Assembly: GCA_002424365.1 (NCBI GenBank)
Contig: DIRQ01000013.1
Coordinates: 1-9,177 of the forward strand
Direction of reading: 5' to 3'
Length of the DNA stretch: 9,177 nt
Origin: Syntrophomonas sp. UBA5432
GTDB taxonomy: Bacteria; Bacillota; Syntrophomonadia; Syntrophomonadales; Syntrophomonadaceae
In this document: positions 1 through 5,826 of the stretch, in pieces
Numbering within the stretch: the first letter of the stretch is position 1
How the letters are laid out: every line of letters begins with the position of its first letter
Program-made: the position numbers and the translations under genes
Notes under the pieces: generated by a model
Databases searched by the model: none
What the model was told of the DNA's origin: nothing
What the model saw: the letters and a program-made list of their open reading frames with translations, nothing else

Positions 1-649
1 CATCTGGGTTCAAGTCCATAACCAGCGCAGGTTCGTCAAACTGTATCCATTCCACACCTAAATCATTATACCTTTTAAGAATCTCCGAGTATGCCTTGAT
101 AATATCTTTGGTGAAATTAACCGGTGTTTTATGACCGGTAAATTTTGCAAGCTTTAAAAAGGTGAATGCTCCGATGATAACAGGTTTAGTTACAACTTCC
201 AGGTTCTTAGCTTCTGAGAATTCATCAAATGGCTTAGTCCCAACCACCGATATCTCTGTATCATCATCGATCTCTGGCACAATATAATGGTAGTTGGTAT
301 TGAACCATTTTTTCATTGCCAGTGCCTTTACGTCCCCGCTTACGCCTTGATAACCTCTCGCCATGGCAAAATACTCAGCAAGAGGATCAAGCCTTAAATC
401 GCGGTAGCGTTTGGGAACCACATTAAGTAGAACTGCGGTATCAAGCATATTATCATAAAAAGAAAAATCATTGGATGGTATAAAATCAATGCCATTTTCG
501 ATTTGAATTTGCCAATGTGTTTTCCTAAGAAGGGCAGCGGTGTCTTGAAGCTCTGCTTTCGACAAAACGCCTTCAAAATATTTTTCTGTTGCAAATTTTA
601 ATTCTCGTAAAGTACCTATTCTCGGGTAACCAATTATTGCTGTTTTCAT
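1..649 (-). CDS. metE: Cobalamin-independent methionine synthase, N-terminal part (runs off left edge)
   Basis: MetE transfers the methyl group of 5-methyltetrahydrofolate (polyglutamate form) to homocysteine, the last step of methionine synthesis, in the cytosol and without vitamin B12. About 216 codons are visible from an ATG at 647-649, reading without interruption to the window edge. The start of the protein has the family signature GYPRIGTLRELKFA (residues 7-20), followed by HWQ, GIDFIPSNDFSFYD (about 53-66), DTAVLL, YFAMARG, KWFNTNYHYIVPE and WIQFDEPAL. These belong to the N-terminal (beta-alpha)8 barrel, which helps bind the folate. The zinc and homocysteine site is in the C-terminal barrel, outside the window, so completeness cannot be judged; family members are usually about 750 residues. 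A good ribosome site (AAGGTGAG, about 655-662) precedes the ATG. The gene is divergent from the ttcA-like gene. I saw no S-box or T-box pattern in its 275-bp upstream spacer. Confidence 0.95.
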   Translation of the reverse strand, partial: MKTAIIGYPRIGTLRELKFATEKYFEGVLSKAELQDTAALLRKTHWQIQIENGIDFIPSNDFSFYDNMLDTAVLLNVVPKRYRDLRLDPLAEYFAMARGYQGVSGDVKALAMKKWFNTNYHYIVPEIDDDTEISVVGTKPFDEFSEAKNLEVVTKPVIIGAFTFLKLAKFTGHKTPVNFTKDIIKAYSEILKRYNDLGVEWIQFDEPALVMDLNPD

Positions 650-681
650 GATAGCTCTCACCTTCCAACTATAGTGGCAAT

Positions 682-690
682 AATATACCA
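682..690 (-). promoter_or_regulatory. Candidate metE promoter (extended -10)
   Basis: Read on the minus strand the sequence is TGGTATATT, an extended -10 (TGn followed by TATATT, 5 of 6 to consensus). A start about 7 bp downstream would give a leader of roughly 26 nt carrying the metE ribosome site. No good -35 box lies at 16-18 bp, which fits an extended -10 or activator-dependent promoter. Inferred from sequence only. Confidence 0.4.
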
Positions 691-700
691 TGAGATTTTA

Positions 701-751
701 GCCATAGCGTAATATTTGATTTGTATGCCATGCCATAGTTATAAACTATAG
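701..751. promoter_or_regulatory. Candidate operator cluster upstream of metE
   Basis: GCCATAG occurs at 701-707 and again at 732-738, exactly 31 bp apart (about three helical turns), with a further GCCAT at 727-731. A perfect inverted repeat, ATAGTT-ATA-AACTAT (735-749), overlaps the distal copy and fits the loose T-N11-A pattern of LysR-type sites. The octamer AACTATAG at its edge (744-751) recurs at 667-674, beside the expected metE start. The proximal GCCATAG falls where the -35 box should be. Together this looks like an activator-controlled promoter region, but the regulator is unknown and each piece is short. Confidence 0.35.
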
Positions 752-823
752 AGTTATACTATCATCTTGCTTTGGAGCTAAGTAGCGGGCAGACATAGAG
801 AGCTAATAAGAAGTCGGGGCAAG

Positions 824-854
824 GCCGGAGATATTATTCTCCGGCGTTTGTTGT
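824..854 (+). terminator. Terminator-like hairpin in the leader of the ttcA-like gene
   Basis: GCCGGAGA (824-831) and TCTCCGGC (838-845) form a perfect 8-bp GC-rich stem with a 6-nt loop, followed by a T-rich run GTTTGTTGT (846-854). The tail is interrupted by G, so termination strength is uncertain. No plus-strand gene lies upstream in the window, so it could be an attenuator in the leader of the downstream gene, or the end of a short RNA starting near a TATACT box at 755-760. Confidence 0.45.
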
Positions 855-856
855 AC

Positions 857-902
857 GTGCTGATTTTGCTTTTTATCAGTGCAAAGCTTAAACTAGTTTA
901 AG
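857..902 (+). promoter_or_regulatory. Hairpin plus 16-bp perfect palindrome before the ttcA-like gene
   Basis: GTGCTGAT (857-864) can pair with ATCAGTGC (875-882) over 8 bp with two G-T wobbles and a T-rich 10-nt loop. Four bases later comes CTTAAACTAGTTTAAG (887-902), a perfect 16-bp palindrome ending 22 bp before the ATG and 11 bp before the ribosome site. It could be a dimeric-repressor operator or a third leader stem. A weak promoter (TTGTAC 851-856, TATCAG 874-879, spacer 17) overlaps the first stem. Confidence 0.45.
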
Positions 903-924
903 GAATTCTATTAAGAGGGGTATT

Positions 925-1665
925 ATGAGTAACCGCAGGATAAAGATCATATTTAGAAAAGTCCGGGATGCCAATCTAAATTATCATTTGATTGAAAATG
1001 GGGACCGGGTAGCGGTAGGACTTTCCGGAGGCAAGGATAGTTTTACCATGCTGTATTTTCTGGATTTACTTCAGAAACATACGCCGCTGCTATTTGAAAT
1101 TGTGCCTATATATATAGATCTGGGATGGGAAAATGAAATCGATTCTCTGGAGGATTTTTGCACCTCTCTGGGAATGGAGCTGATAGTGGAAAAAACTAAT
1201 ATTGGCCGGGTAGTATTTGAAACCCGAAAGGAGCAAAACCCCTGCTCCCTATGTTCCAACCTACGCCGGGGGGCTATGAACCGGGTGGCTAAAAGGTATA
1301 ATTGTAATAAAGTAGCCCTGGGTCACCACCTAGACGATGCAGTGCACACCCTTTTCATGTCGATGTTATATGAAAGCCGCTTTAATGTATTTAAGCCTTC
1401 TACCTATTTAAGCCGGGTAGACATTACTATGATCAGGCCCCTAATTTATGTGGAAGAACGGGACATTCGCCTGTTCGTAGAATCGATGGAGCTAAAAACC
1501 GTCAAAAACCGATGCCCTGCCGACGGATTAACTAAAAGAAATGAAGTGGCTGAAATTCTGGACCAGGTAGAAGCGTTACATCCAGGAGCACGTCGGCGGA
1601 TTTTAGCCAGCCTGGAAAATGTAGGGCCAGATTGCTTCTGGCAACCACCCCCCAAAGATACGTAG
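925..1665 (+). CDS. ttcA: TtcA-family tRNA 2-thiocytidine biosynthesis protein (PP-loop ATPase)
   Basis: TtcA-type enzymes activate tRNA cytidine-32 with ATP and replace its oxygen by sulfur, using a [4Fe-4S] cluster. The 246-residue protein has the PP-loop SGGKDS at 34-39, the family's GHHLDD motif at 133-138, and the cysteine pair PCSLC (C107, C110) followed by NLRRG. A third cysteine, C197 in KNRCPADG, matches the single C-terminal cluster ligand expected in this family. RPLIYVEERDI (171-181) is also characteristic. The protein is shorter than E. coli TtcA (about 311 residues). It lacks the zinc-finger cysteines of TtuA and the TilS-specific C-terminal domain, so the TtcA branch fits best; substrate specificity within the branch is inferred. 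The ribosome site AGAGGGG (914-920) is close to the ATG. The stop codon lies inside a REP-like repeat starting at 1662, so the last few residues may have been altered by its insertion. Confidence 0.85.
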   Translation: MSNRRIKIIFRKVRDANLNYHLIENGDRVAVGLSGGKDSFTMLYFLDLLQKHTPLLFEIVPIYIDLGWENEIDSLEDFCTSLGMELIVEKTNIGRVVFETRKEQNPCSLCSNLRRGAMNRVAKRYNCNKVALGHHLDDAVHTLFMSMLYESRFNVFKPSTYLSRVDITMIRPLIYVEERDIRLFVESMELKTVKNRCPADGLTKRNEVAEILDQVEALHPGARRRILASLENVGPDCFWQPPPKDT

Positions 1666-1690
1666 GAGCAGACCCATGTTGGCCCTGCCC
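1662..1690 (+). repeat. REP-like GTAG-headed palindromic element, copy 1
   Basis: GTAG (1662-1665) is followed by an imperfect GC-rich hairpin, with GAGCAG near 1666 pairing with CTGCCC near 1690. The first 18 bases match the reverse complement of 9056-9073 at 17 positions (shared core GCAGACCCATGT). The TAG of the GTAG head is the stop codon of the preceding gene. Confidence 0.6.
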
Positions 1691-1746
1691 CTGACTAAAG
1701 TACCCTCTTTCCTAACTCCTAACCACTCACCACTTACTACTCCCCT
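1691..1746 (+). repeat. Degenerate 7-bp tandem repeat
   Basis: Consecutive heptamers CTAACTC, CTAACCA, CTCACCA, CTTACTA and CTCCCCT run from 1712 to 1746, with a matching CTGACTA at 1691-1697. The approximate consensus is CTnACYA. It directly follows the REP-like copy, so 1662-1746 looks like one composite repetitive block between the ttcA-like gene and the lexA promoter. No coding function is likely; the open frames across it translate only the repeat. Confidence 0.6.
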
Positions 1747-1809
1747 TCTCGCCTTAGCATTAGCATTCACAAGGAGTTTTAGAAGTATATTCTTTAATAT
1801 TCTTTGTGG

Positions 1810-1823
1810 CGAACGTATGTTTT
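1810..1823. promoter_or_regulatory. LexA binding site (SOS box) of lexA
   Basis: CGAACGTATGTTTT matches the Gram-positive SOS box CGAACRNRYGTTYC at all but the last position. It covers the expected -35 position of the lexA promoter (TATAAT at 1841-1846), so bound LexA would block RNA polymerase. This is the usual autoregulation of lexA. Confidence 0.9.
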
Positions 1824-1846
1824 TTCTTAGCTCATTATGGTATAAT
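1818..1846 (+). promoter_or_regulatory. lexA promoter
   Basis: A perfect -10 box, TATAAT (1841-1846), lies 17 bp after a poor -35 (TGTTTT, 1818-1823) embedded in the SOS box. Transcription should begin near 1853, giving a leader of about 65 nt. A strong ribosome site, TTGGAGG (1905-1911), lies 7 bp before the lexA ATG. Confidence 0.75.
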
Positions 1847-1918
1847 CCGGTCAAGCTATTTATTAATTCTCTTTACATACATAGAGTTAGCCTAAAAACA
1901 TCTTTTGGAGGTTAAGTA

Positions 1919-2533
1919 ATGGATAACAAGATAAGCGCAAGGCAACAAGCGATACTGGATTGTATAAAAAATAAGATAAGGACTGACGGCTATCCCCCAT
2001 CGGTAAGGGAGATAGGTGAAATAGTAGGACTTAAATCTAGTTCTACGGTTCATTCCCATCTTCTGCAACTGGAAGAGAAAGGACTTTTAAAACGAGACCC
2101 TACTAAACCGAGAGCAATCATTCCCCTGGATATGGATGATGGACCCAACATTATAAGTGAAACCCTAGCCCTTCCTGTAGTTGGTGATATAGCTGCCGGA
2201 ACTCCGATACTGGCCGAACAGAATATTGAAAATTACCTGCCCGTACCAGTTGATTTTGTTGGTACAGGTAACCACTATATTCTCCGAGTTAAAGGAGATA
2301 GTATGATTGAAGCCGGTATAATGGATGGTGACTTTTTAATTGTCAGGCAGCAGAGTGATGCTACCAATGGTGAAATAGTAGTAGCAATAATAGATGACGA
2401 AGCAACGGTAAAACGATTTTATCGTAAAGACGGGTACATCGAATTAAGACCTGAAAACAGTACCATGCAGCCTATTATAATCAAGACCGTGCAGATAGCC
2501 GGAAAGGTTTCTGGTTTGTTGCGCCGAATGTAA
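1919..2533 (+). CDS. lexA: LexA repressor, SOS-response regulator
   Basis: LexA represses DNA-damage genes and cleaves itself when bound to RecA filaments. The 204-residue protein is full length. The N-terminal winged helix-turn-helix (about 1-65) includes GYPPSVREIGEIVGL and the STVHSHLLQLEEKG recognition region. The self-cleavage bond is Ala93-Gly94 within DIAAGTP. The catalytic dyad is Ser128 (KGDSMIEAGI) and Lys165 (ATVKRFY), in the C-terminal S24 peptidase fold that also dimerises. The ATG is set by TTGGAGG 7 bp upstream. Its promoter carries an SOS box, so it is autoregulated. It converges on glnA with only 17 bp between stop codons. No cell-division inhibitor gene (yneA type) is divergent from it here, unlike in Bacillus. 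Confidence 0.97.
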   Translation: MDNKISARQQAILDCIKNKIRTDGYPPSVREIGEIVGLKSSSTVHSHLLQLEEKGLLKRDPTKPRAIIPLDMDDGPNIISETLALPVVGDIAAGTPILAEQNIENYLPVPVDFVGTGNHYILRVKGDSMIEAGIMDGDFLIVRQQSDATNGEIVVAIIDDEATVKRFYRKDGYIELRPENSTMQPIIIKTVQIAGKVSGLLRRM

Positions 2534-2550
2534 TTCCTTGCCTAATAGGC

Positions 2551-3879
2551 CTAGAACTTCTCCAGGTATTGCTCTATCTCCCAGTCATATACCCGGGAGC
2601 TATAACTCTCCCATTCTCTAATTTTAGCTAATACAAAGCGGGAATAGATATGTTCTCCCAAGGCTTCCTGGATTACTTTGTCTTTCTCTAACTCATGGAT
2701 AGCTTCATAGAGATTTTCCGGTAATGATAAAATATTATTTAGCTTACGAGTAGCTAAATCCATTTCGTATATATTTTGTTCAACTGCCGGCGGCACTTCC
2801 AACCCATTCTTAATACCATCCAGACCTGCTTTAAGGATAACTGCCAAACCCAGGTAGGGATTACAGCTTGGATCAGGGTTACGTATCTCTATACGACTGC
2901 CTGTACCACGTCTAGAAGGAATACGAATTAGGGGACTACGATTGCGATATGACCAAGCAATATACACCGGAGCTTCATAACCTGGGACCAGACGCTTATA
3001 GGAATTAACCGTAGGGTTAGTAATTGCCGAAATAGCCCGAGAATGTTTTAATACCCCGGCTATAAAATGCTTACATACCTGGCTGAGACCATCTGGACTT
3101 AAAGAATCATAAAAGATGTTTTCAGAATCCTTAAATAGAGATATATGCAAATGCATGCCAGAACCGGCAATACCATAGAGGGGTTTTGGCATAAAGGTGG
3201 CATGTAAACCGTGCTTCTGAGCTACTGCCCGCACTGCTATACGAAAGGTAACGATATTATCAGCAGTTGTCAGAGCATCCTGGTATTTAAAGTCTATTTC
3301 ATGCTGTCCAGGAGCAACCTCGTGATGGGCAGCCTCAATTTCAAAACCCATATTTTGAAGGGTCTCCACCATATCACGCCGCGCCTCTTCTCCCTTATCT
3401 ACCGGGGGTAAATCAAAATAACTGGCTTTATCATGAGTCTGCAGGGTAGGCTGCCCGTTGTCATCCAGATGGAAAAGGAAAAACTCCGGCTCGGGTCCCA
3501 CAAACATGGAATATCCCATTTGAGCAGCTTCTTTTAATACCTCTTGCAGAGCGAAGCGGGGTGAACCGATAAAAGGTTTATTATTGGAATCATAAATATC
3601 ACATATTAAACGAGCTGTTTTACCTTTAGAATTAAAGCTACCCCAAGGAAGTATTAAAAATGTATTGAAATCCGGCTTAAGATACATATCCGACTCCTCA
3701 ATACGCACAAAACCCTCAATAGATGACCCATCAAACATCAATTCGCCATCCAGGGCCTTTTCCAATTGGTCGGTAGTAATGGAGATGCTTTTCATCACAC
3801 CTAAAATATCAGTAAATTGTAACCTGATAAATCTGACATCTTCTTCTGTAACCTGCCGTATAATCGATTCTTTATCCAT
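2551..3879 (-). CDS. glnA: Glutamine synthetase, type I-alpha
   Basis: GlnA makes glutamine from glutamate, ammonia and ATP as a cytosolic dodecamer. At 442 residues it has the short Gram-positive GSI-alpha length, about 25 residues less than the adenylylated GSI-beta enzymes. Visible sites include Asp50 in FDGSSIEG (ammonium site), GPEPEFF at 128-134 (metal-binding glutamates), the HEVAPGQHEIDF block (186-197), the GSGMHLHIS loop (239-247), VPGYEAP with flap Glu302, and RGTGSRIEIRNPD (324-336). Arg59 in GFVRIEESDMY aligns with B. subtilis Arg62, the residue tied to glutamine feedback inhibition, so feedback control is expected. The ribosome site AGAGAGG (3887-3893) lies 7 bp before the ATG. 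No glnR is adjacent and no exact TGTnA-N7-TnACA box was seen; a related palindrome lies at 3958-3973. It is the last minus-strand gene of the cluster. Confidence 0.97.
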   Translation of the reverse strand: MDKESIIRQVTEEDVRFIRLQFTDILGVMKSISITTDQLEKALDGELMFDGSSIEGFVRIEESDMYLKPDFNTFLILPWGSFNSKGKTARLICDIYDSNNKPFIGSPRFALQEVLKEAAQMGYSMFVGPEPEFFLFHLDDNGQPTLQTHDKASYFDLPPVDKGEEARRDMVETLQNMGFEIEAAHHEVAPGQHEIDFKYQDALTTADNIVTFRIAVRAVAQKHGLHATFMPKPLYGIAGSGMHLHISLFKDSENIFYDSLSPDGLSQVCKHFIAGVLKHSRAISAITNPTVNSYKRLVPGYEAPVYIAWSYRNRSPLIRIPSRRGTGSRIEIRNPDPSCNPYLGLAVILKAGLDGIKNGLEVPPAVEQNIYEMDLATRKLNNILSLPENLYEAIHELEKDKVIQEALGEHIYSRFVLAKIREWESYSSRVYDWEIEQYLEKF

Positions 3880-3933
3880 GATAAAACCTCTCTTTCTATT
3901 TCCTCGCTCCTCGTTTATTACGTTTTATATAGT

Positions 3934-4009
3934 TACCAATGCGGGAGGAGACACGGATGTACCTATTGGTACAATTTAGGTAGCAGTGTCCTTCAGTATC
4001 TAATATTAA
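3934..4009 (-). repeat. Dispersed intergenic repeat, copy upstream of glnA
   Basis: The core at 3951-3989, read on the minus strand, matches 8078-8116 (plus) at 35 of 39 positions. It begins ACACTGCTACCT and ends TACATCCGTGT in both. Weaker similarity continues on both sides (TTAATA and GAyACTGA before; GGTA after), so the element may span 3934-4009. It contains an inverted repeat TGTACC-TATT-GGTACA (3958-3973) and another pair, TACCAAT (3934-3940) with ATTGGTA (3965-3971). One end lies directly against the stop codon of the DUF456 gene. Confidence 0.75.
3958..3973. promoter_or_regulatory. 16-bp inverted repeat upstream of glnA, candidate operator
   Basis: TGTACC and GGTACA are perfect 6-bp arms around a 4-bp centre, about 80 bp before glnA. 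The outline TGT-N10-ACA resembles, but is one base shorter than, the GlnR/TnrA box (TGT-N11-ACA with conserved A and T). It lies in the dispersed repeat whose second copy has a degenerate version, so it may belong to the repeat rather than to nitrogen control. Confidence 0.3.
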
Positions 4010-4495
4010 TCAAAATACCTTGATCAGGAAGGCAACCAGCATTACCAGGGATAGACCCAGATTAAAAACTATACCTGAAAATAGCCCCACTACAGTACCA
4101 AGTCCGCTTTTCATGGCTTTATTAAAATCCTGGCCAGCAATAAATTCTCCAATACAGGCTCCCAACCAGGGACCCAGAAATATTCCTATCGGCGGAAATG
4201 AGATCAGTCCCAAAAAGGTTCCGATAATTGCCCCCCATACCCCATATTTAGTAGAACCGAAGTAACTGGCGCCAAGAGCAGTTGACAGGTAATCAACCAG
4301 CAGCGAAAGGATAGTAAGAGCAGCCATAATCACGAGGAATTTACTGTTAATAACTTGAAAACCCTCATACCAGCCATAGGCCGCAATGCTAATAAAAATA
4401 AGCGGAATACCCGGAATCATTGGTATTACAGTTCCAGCAATACCTAGTAAAATAACAACGATAGTTACAACTAAAGCAATGGTATCTGCACCCAT
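4010..4495 (-). CDS. DUF456 family integral membrane protein
   Basis: The 161-residue protein is almost entirely hydrophobic. Likely membrane segments are at about 5-23, 27-45, 52-72, 86-115 (probably a re-entrant or two-part Gly/Pro-rich region) and 132-158. The IPMIPGIPLIF motif (24-34) and the glycine-rich GAIIGTFLGLISFPPIGIFLGPWLGACIGEF region (88-118, given here only as an outline of a Gly/Pro-rich stretch) are typical of the DUF456 family (PF04306), whose function is unknown. Its ATG follows GTGAGGTG by 6 bp, and the gene starts 20 bp after the YnbB-like gene, so the two are probably co-transcribed. The glnA gene follows after 130 bp that contain a repeat. No catalytic residues can be proposed; a transport or membrane-integrity role would be guesswork. 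Confidence 0.85.
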   Translation of the reverse strand: MGADTIALVVTIVVILLGIAGTVIPMIPGIPLIFISIAAYGWYEGFQVINSKFLVIMAALTILSLLVDYLSTALGASYFGSTKYGVWGAIIGTFLGLISFPPIGIFLGPWLGACIGEFIAGQDFNKAMKSGLGTVVGLFSGIVFNLGLSLVMLVAFLIKVF

Positions 4496-4515
4496 AAAAA
4501 CACCTCACATAATTA

Positions 4516-5742
4516 TTATAGGATAAGAGTATCAATCAGGTTTTTGATTACAAAACGACTATGTTCATAGGTTAATCCGCCCTGCATGTATACTGCATAA
4601 GGCTTTCGCAGGGGTGCATCACAGGATAGTTCTATGGAGGAACCTTGTACAAAGGTACCTGCTGCCATTACTATTTTATCACTATATCCCGGCATTTCCC
4701 CAAATTCCAGAGTTAAGTCACTATCTACGGGTGAGTTACCCTGCACCAGTTGGCAGAATTGCAGAACCTCATCGGGATTTTTAAAGAGAACGGCCTGTAC
4801 AATATCAGCCCGAGCTTCATCCCAGCGGGGAGATACCTGGTAGCCGTATTGTTCAAAAATATAGGCTAGGAGTACAGCTGACTTTAGTGCTTGTAAGACT
4901 ACATGGGGAGCTACAAAAAGGCCCTGAAAGAAATCGCGTTTGTTTGTTAAGAAGGCCCCCATTTCCTTACCCAGACCTGGAGCTGTAAGATGATATGCCA
5001 CCGTTTCCACTAATTCTTCCTTCCCGGTAATATAACCTCCGGAGGGAGCTAATCCCCCACCGGGATTCTTAATTAGAGAACCTGCCATGATATCAGCCCC
5101 GCACTCCAGGGGTTCTCGTAATTCCACGAATTCACCATAGCAATTATCCACCATAATAATAGTGGAGGAATTCTTCTCCCTTACCCGCCTTACCATTTTC
5201 TCAATCTCTTCTGTACTCAGGGCTGGACGCAGGCTATAGCCTCGGGAACGCTGGATTAAAACCATGGTAGTATTTATATCAACAGCATTAGCTATAGCCT
5301 CATAATCGAGAGAACCATCTTGATTTAGTTTTATTTCCCGGTAAGAAACTCCCCGGTCTATCAGGGTACCGGGTATATTATTATCTTGTCCAATTATATT
5401 GGCCAGAGTATCATAAGGCCGCCCACTTATGGAAAGGAGACGGTCACCCGGTCTAAGAATAGCAAACAGGCAGGATGAAATAGCATGGGTACCCGAAACA
5501 ATTTGGGAACGTACCAGAGCATCCTCGCCCTTAAATACTTCAGCATATATATCCTCCAGTCGCTCCCGCCCAATATCTCCATAACCATAGCCGGAGGAAG
5601 GATTAAAGTGACTATCTCTAAGGTGATATTTCTTAAAGGCGTCCAGTACTTTGGCCTGGTTCCGGTAAGCATTTTCCTCTAGTTCTTGAAAACGAACTGC
5701 CATTTTCTTTTCCGCATCACGAATAATCTGTAGAGCTGGCAA
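4516..5742 (-). CDS. YnbB-family PLP-dependent protein (methionine gamma-lyase-like, 'aluminium resistance' family)
   Basis: The protein is a fold-type I PLP enzyme of family PF06838, found next to glnA, hfq and spoVK across Firmicutes. Its physiological reaction is unknown; the names 'methionine gamma-lyase family' and 'aluminium resistance protein' rest on remote similarity. Counting from the upstream ATG at 5760 (414 residues), visible motifs are DSHFNPSSGYGYGD (49-62), the cofactor-phosphate loop SGTHAI (89-94), MVDNCYGE with Asp205 expected to contact the pyridine nitrogen, and GSLIKNPGGG with Lys231 the probable Schiff-base lysine. I place the start at TTG 5740-5742 (408 residues), because AAAGTGGTGAT (5747-5757) is a close match to an ideal ribosome site at the right distance, while the ATG at 5758-5760 has none. 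It is followed 20 bp later by the DUF456 gene. Confidence 0.88.
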   Translation of the reverse strand: MPALQIIRDAEKKMAVRFQELEENAYRNQAKVLDAFKKYHLRDSHFNPSSGYGYGDIGRERLEDIYAEVFKGEDALVRSQIVSGTHAISSCLFAILRPGDRLLSISGRPYDTLANIIGQDNNIPGTLIDRGVSYREIKLNQDGSLDYEAIANAVDINTTMVLIQRSRGYSLRPALSTEEIEKMVRRVREKNSSTIIMVDNCYGEFVELREPLECGADIMAGSLIKNPGGGLAPSGGYITGKEELVETVAYHLTAPGLGKEMGAFLTNKRDFFQGLFVAPHVVLQALKSAVLLAYIFEQYGYQVSPRWDEARADIVQAVLFKNPDEVLQFCQLVQGNSPVDSDLTLEFGEMPGYSDKIVMAAGTFVQGSSIELSCDAPLRKPYAVYMQGGLTYEHSRFVIKNLIDTLIL

Positions 5743-5746
5743 TATT

Positions 5747-5757
5747 ATCACCACTTT
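5747..5757 (-). promoter_or_regulatory. Ribosome binding site deciding the ynbB-like start
   Basis: Read on the minus strand, AAAGTGGTGAT closely matches the anti-16S ideal AAAGGAGGTGAT and lies 4 bp before TTG at 5740-5742. It falls inside the longer reading frame that begins at ATG 5760, which argues that the TTG is the true start. Confidence 0.5.
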
Positions 5758-5784
5758 CATTATGAGCCAAAAGCAATTAAGAGA

Positions 5785-5812
5785 ATTATATTATATTATT
5801 GTTGCAATTGCA
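5785..5812 (-). promoter_or_regulatory. Candidate ynbB-like promoter and TGCAATTGCA palindrome
   Basis: The 84-bp spacer between spoVK and the ynbB-like start is AT-rich. On the minus strand it contains two overlapping TATAAT boxes (about 5785-5795), 8 bp after the perfect 10-bp palindrome TGCAATTGCA (5803-5812). No convincing -35 box is present. The spacer could contain an internal promoter with an operator, or be simple AT-rich DNA. Confidence 0.35.
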
Positions 5813-5826
5813 CTAAAACCCTGATA

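Noticed and set aside
394..594. 66-residue minus-strand frame at the left end
   Set aside because: It is out of frame within the intact metE coding region, which reads through without a break from 649 to the window edge.
650..924. S-box, T-box or cobalamin riboswitch upstream of metE
   Set aside because: I could not see the conserved riboswitch cores or a T-box AGGGTGG-type sequence on the metE strand. The stems present lie on the ttcA-like side of the spacer.
1787..1805. Direct repeat ATATTCTTT with a 10-bp period before the SOS box
   Set aside because: It is short, AT-rich and plausible by chance, with no sign of binding-site symmetry.
1603..1854. 83-residue minus-strand frame containing RRGVVSGEWLGVRKE
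   Set aside because: It is the reverse reading of the same repeat block and overlaps the end of the ttcA-like gene and the lexA promoter. Such peptides recur where this kind of repeat is translated.
1676..1915. 79-residue plus-strand frame after the ttcA-like gene with a hydrophobic, signal-like N-terminus
   Set aside because: It translates the REP-like and heptamer repeats, has no ribosome site, and contains the SOS box and lexA promoter. The Leu/Pro/Ser/Thr-rich content comes from the repeat.
2540..2550. Bidirectional terminator between lexA and glnA
   Set aside because: The stem is only 4 bp with a 3-nt loop, and no T-run follows on either strand.
3665..3979. 104-residue plus-strand frame antisense to the start of glnA
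   Set aside because: It lies opposite the well-conserved N-terminus of glnA, has no recognisable motif or ribosome site, and runs into the dispersed repeat.
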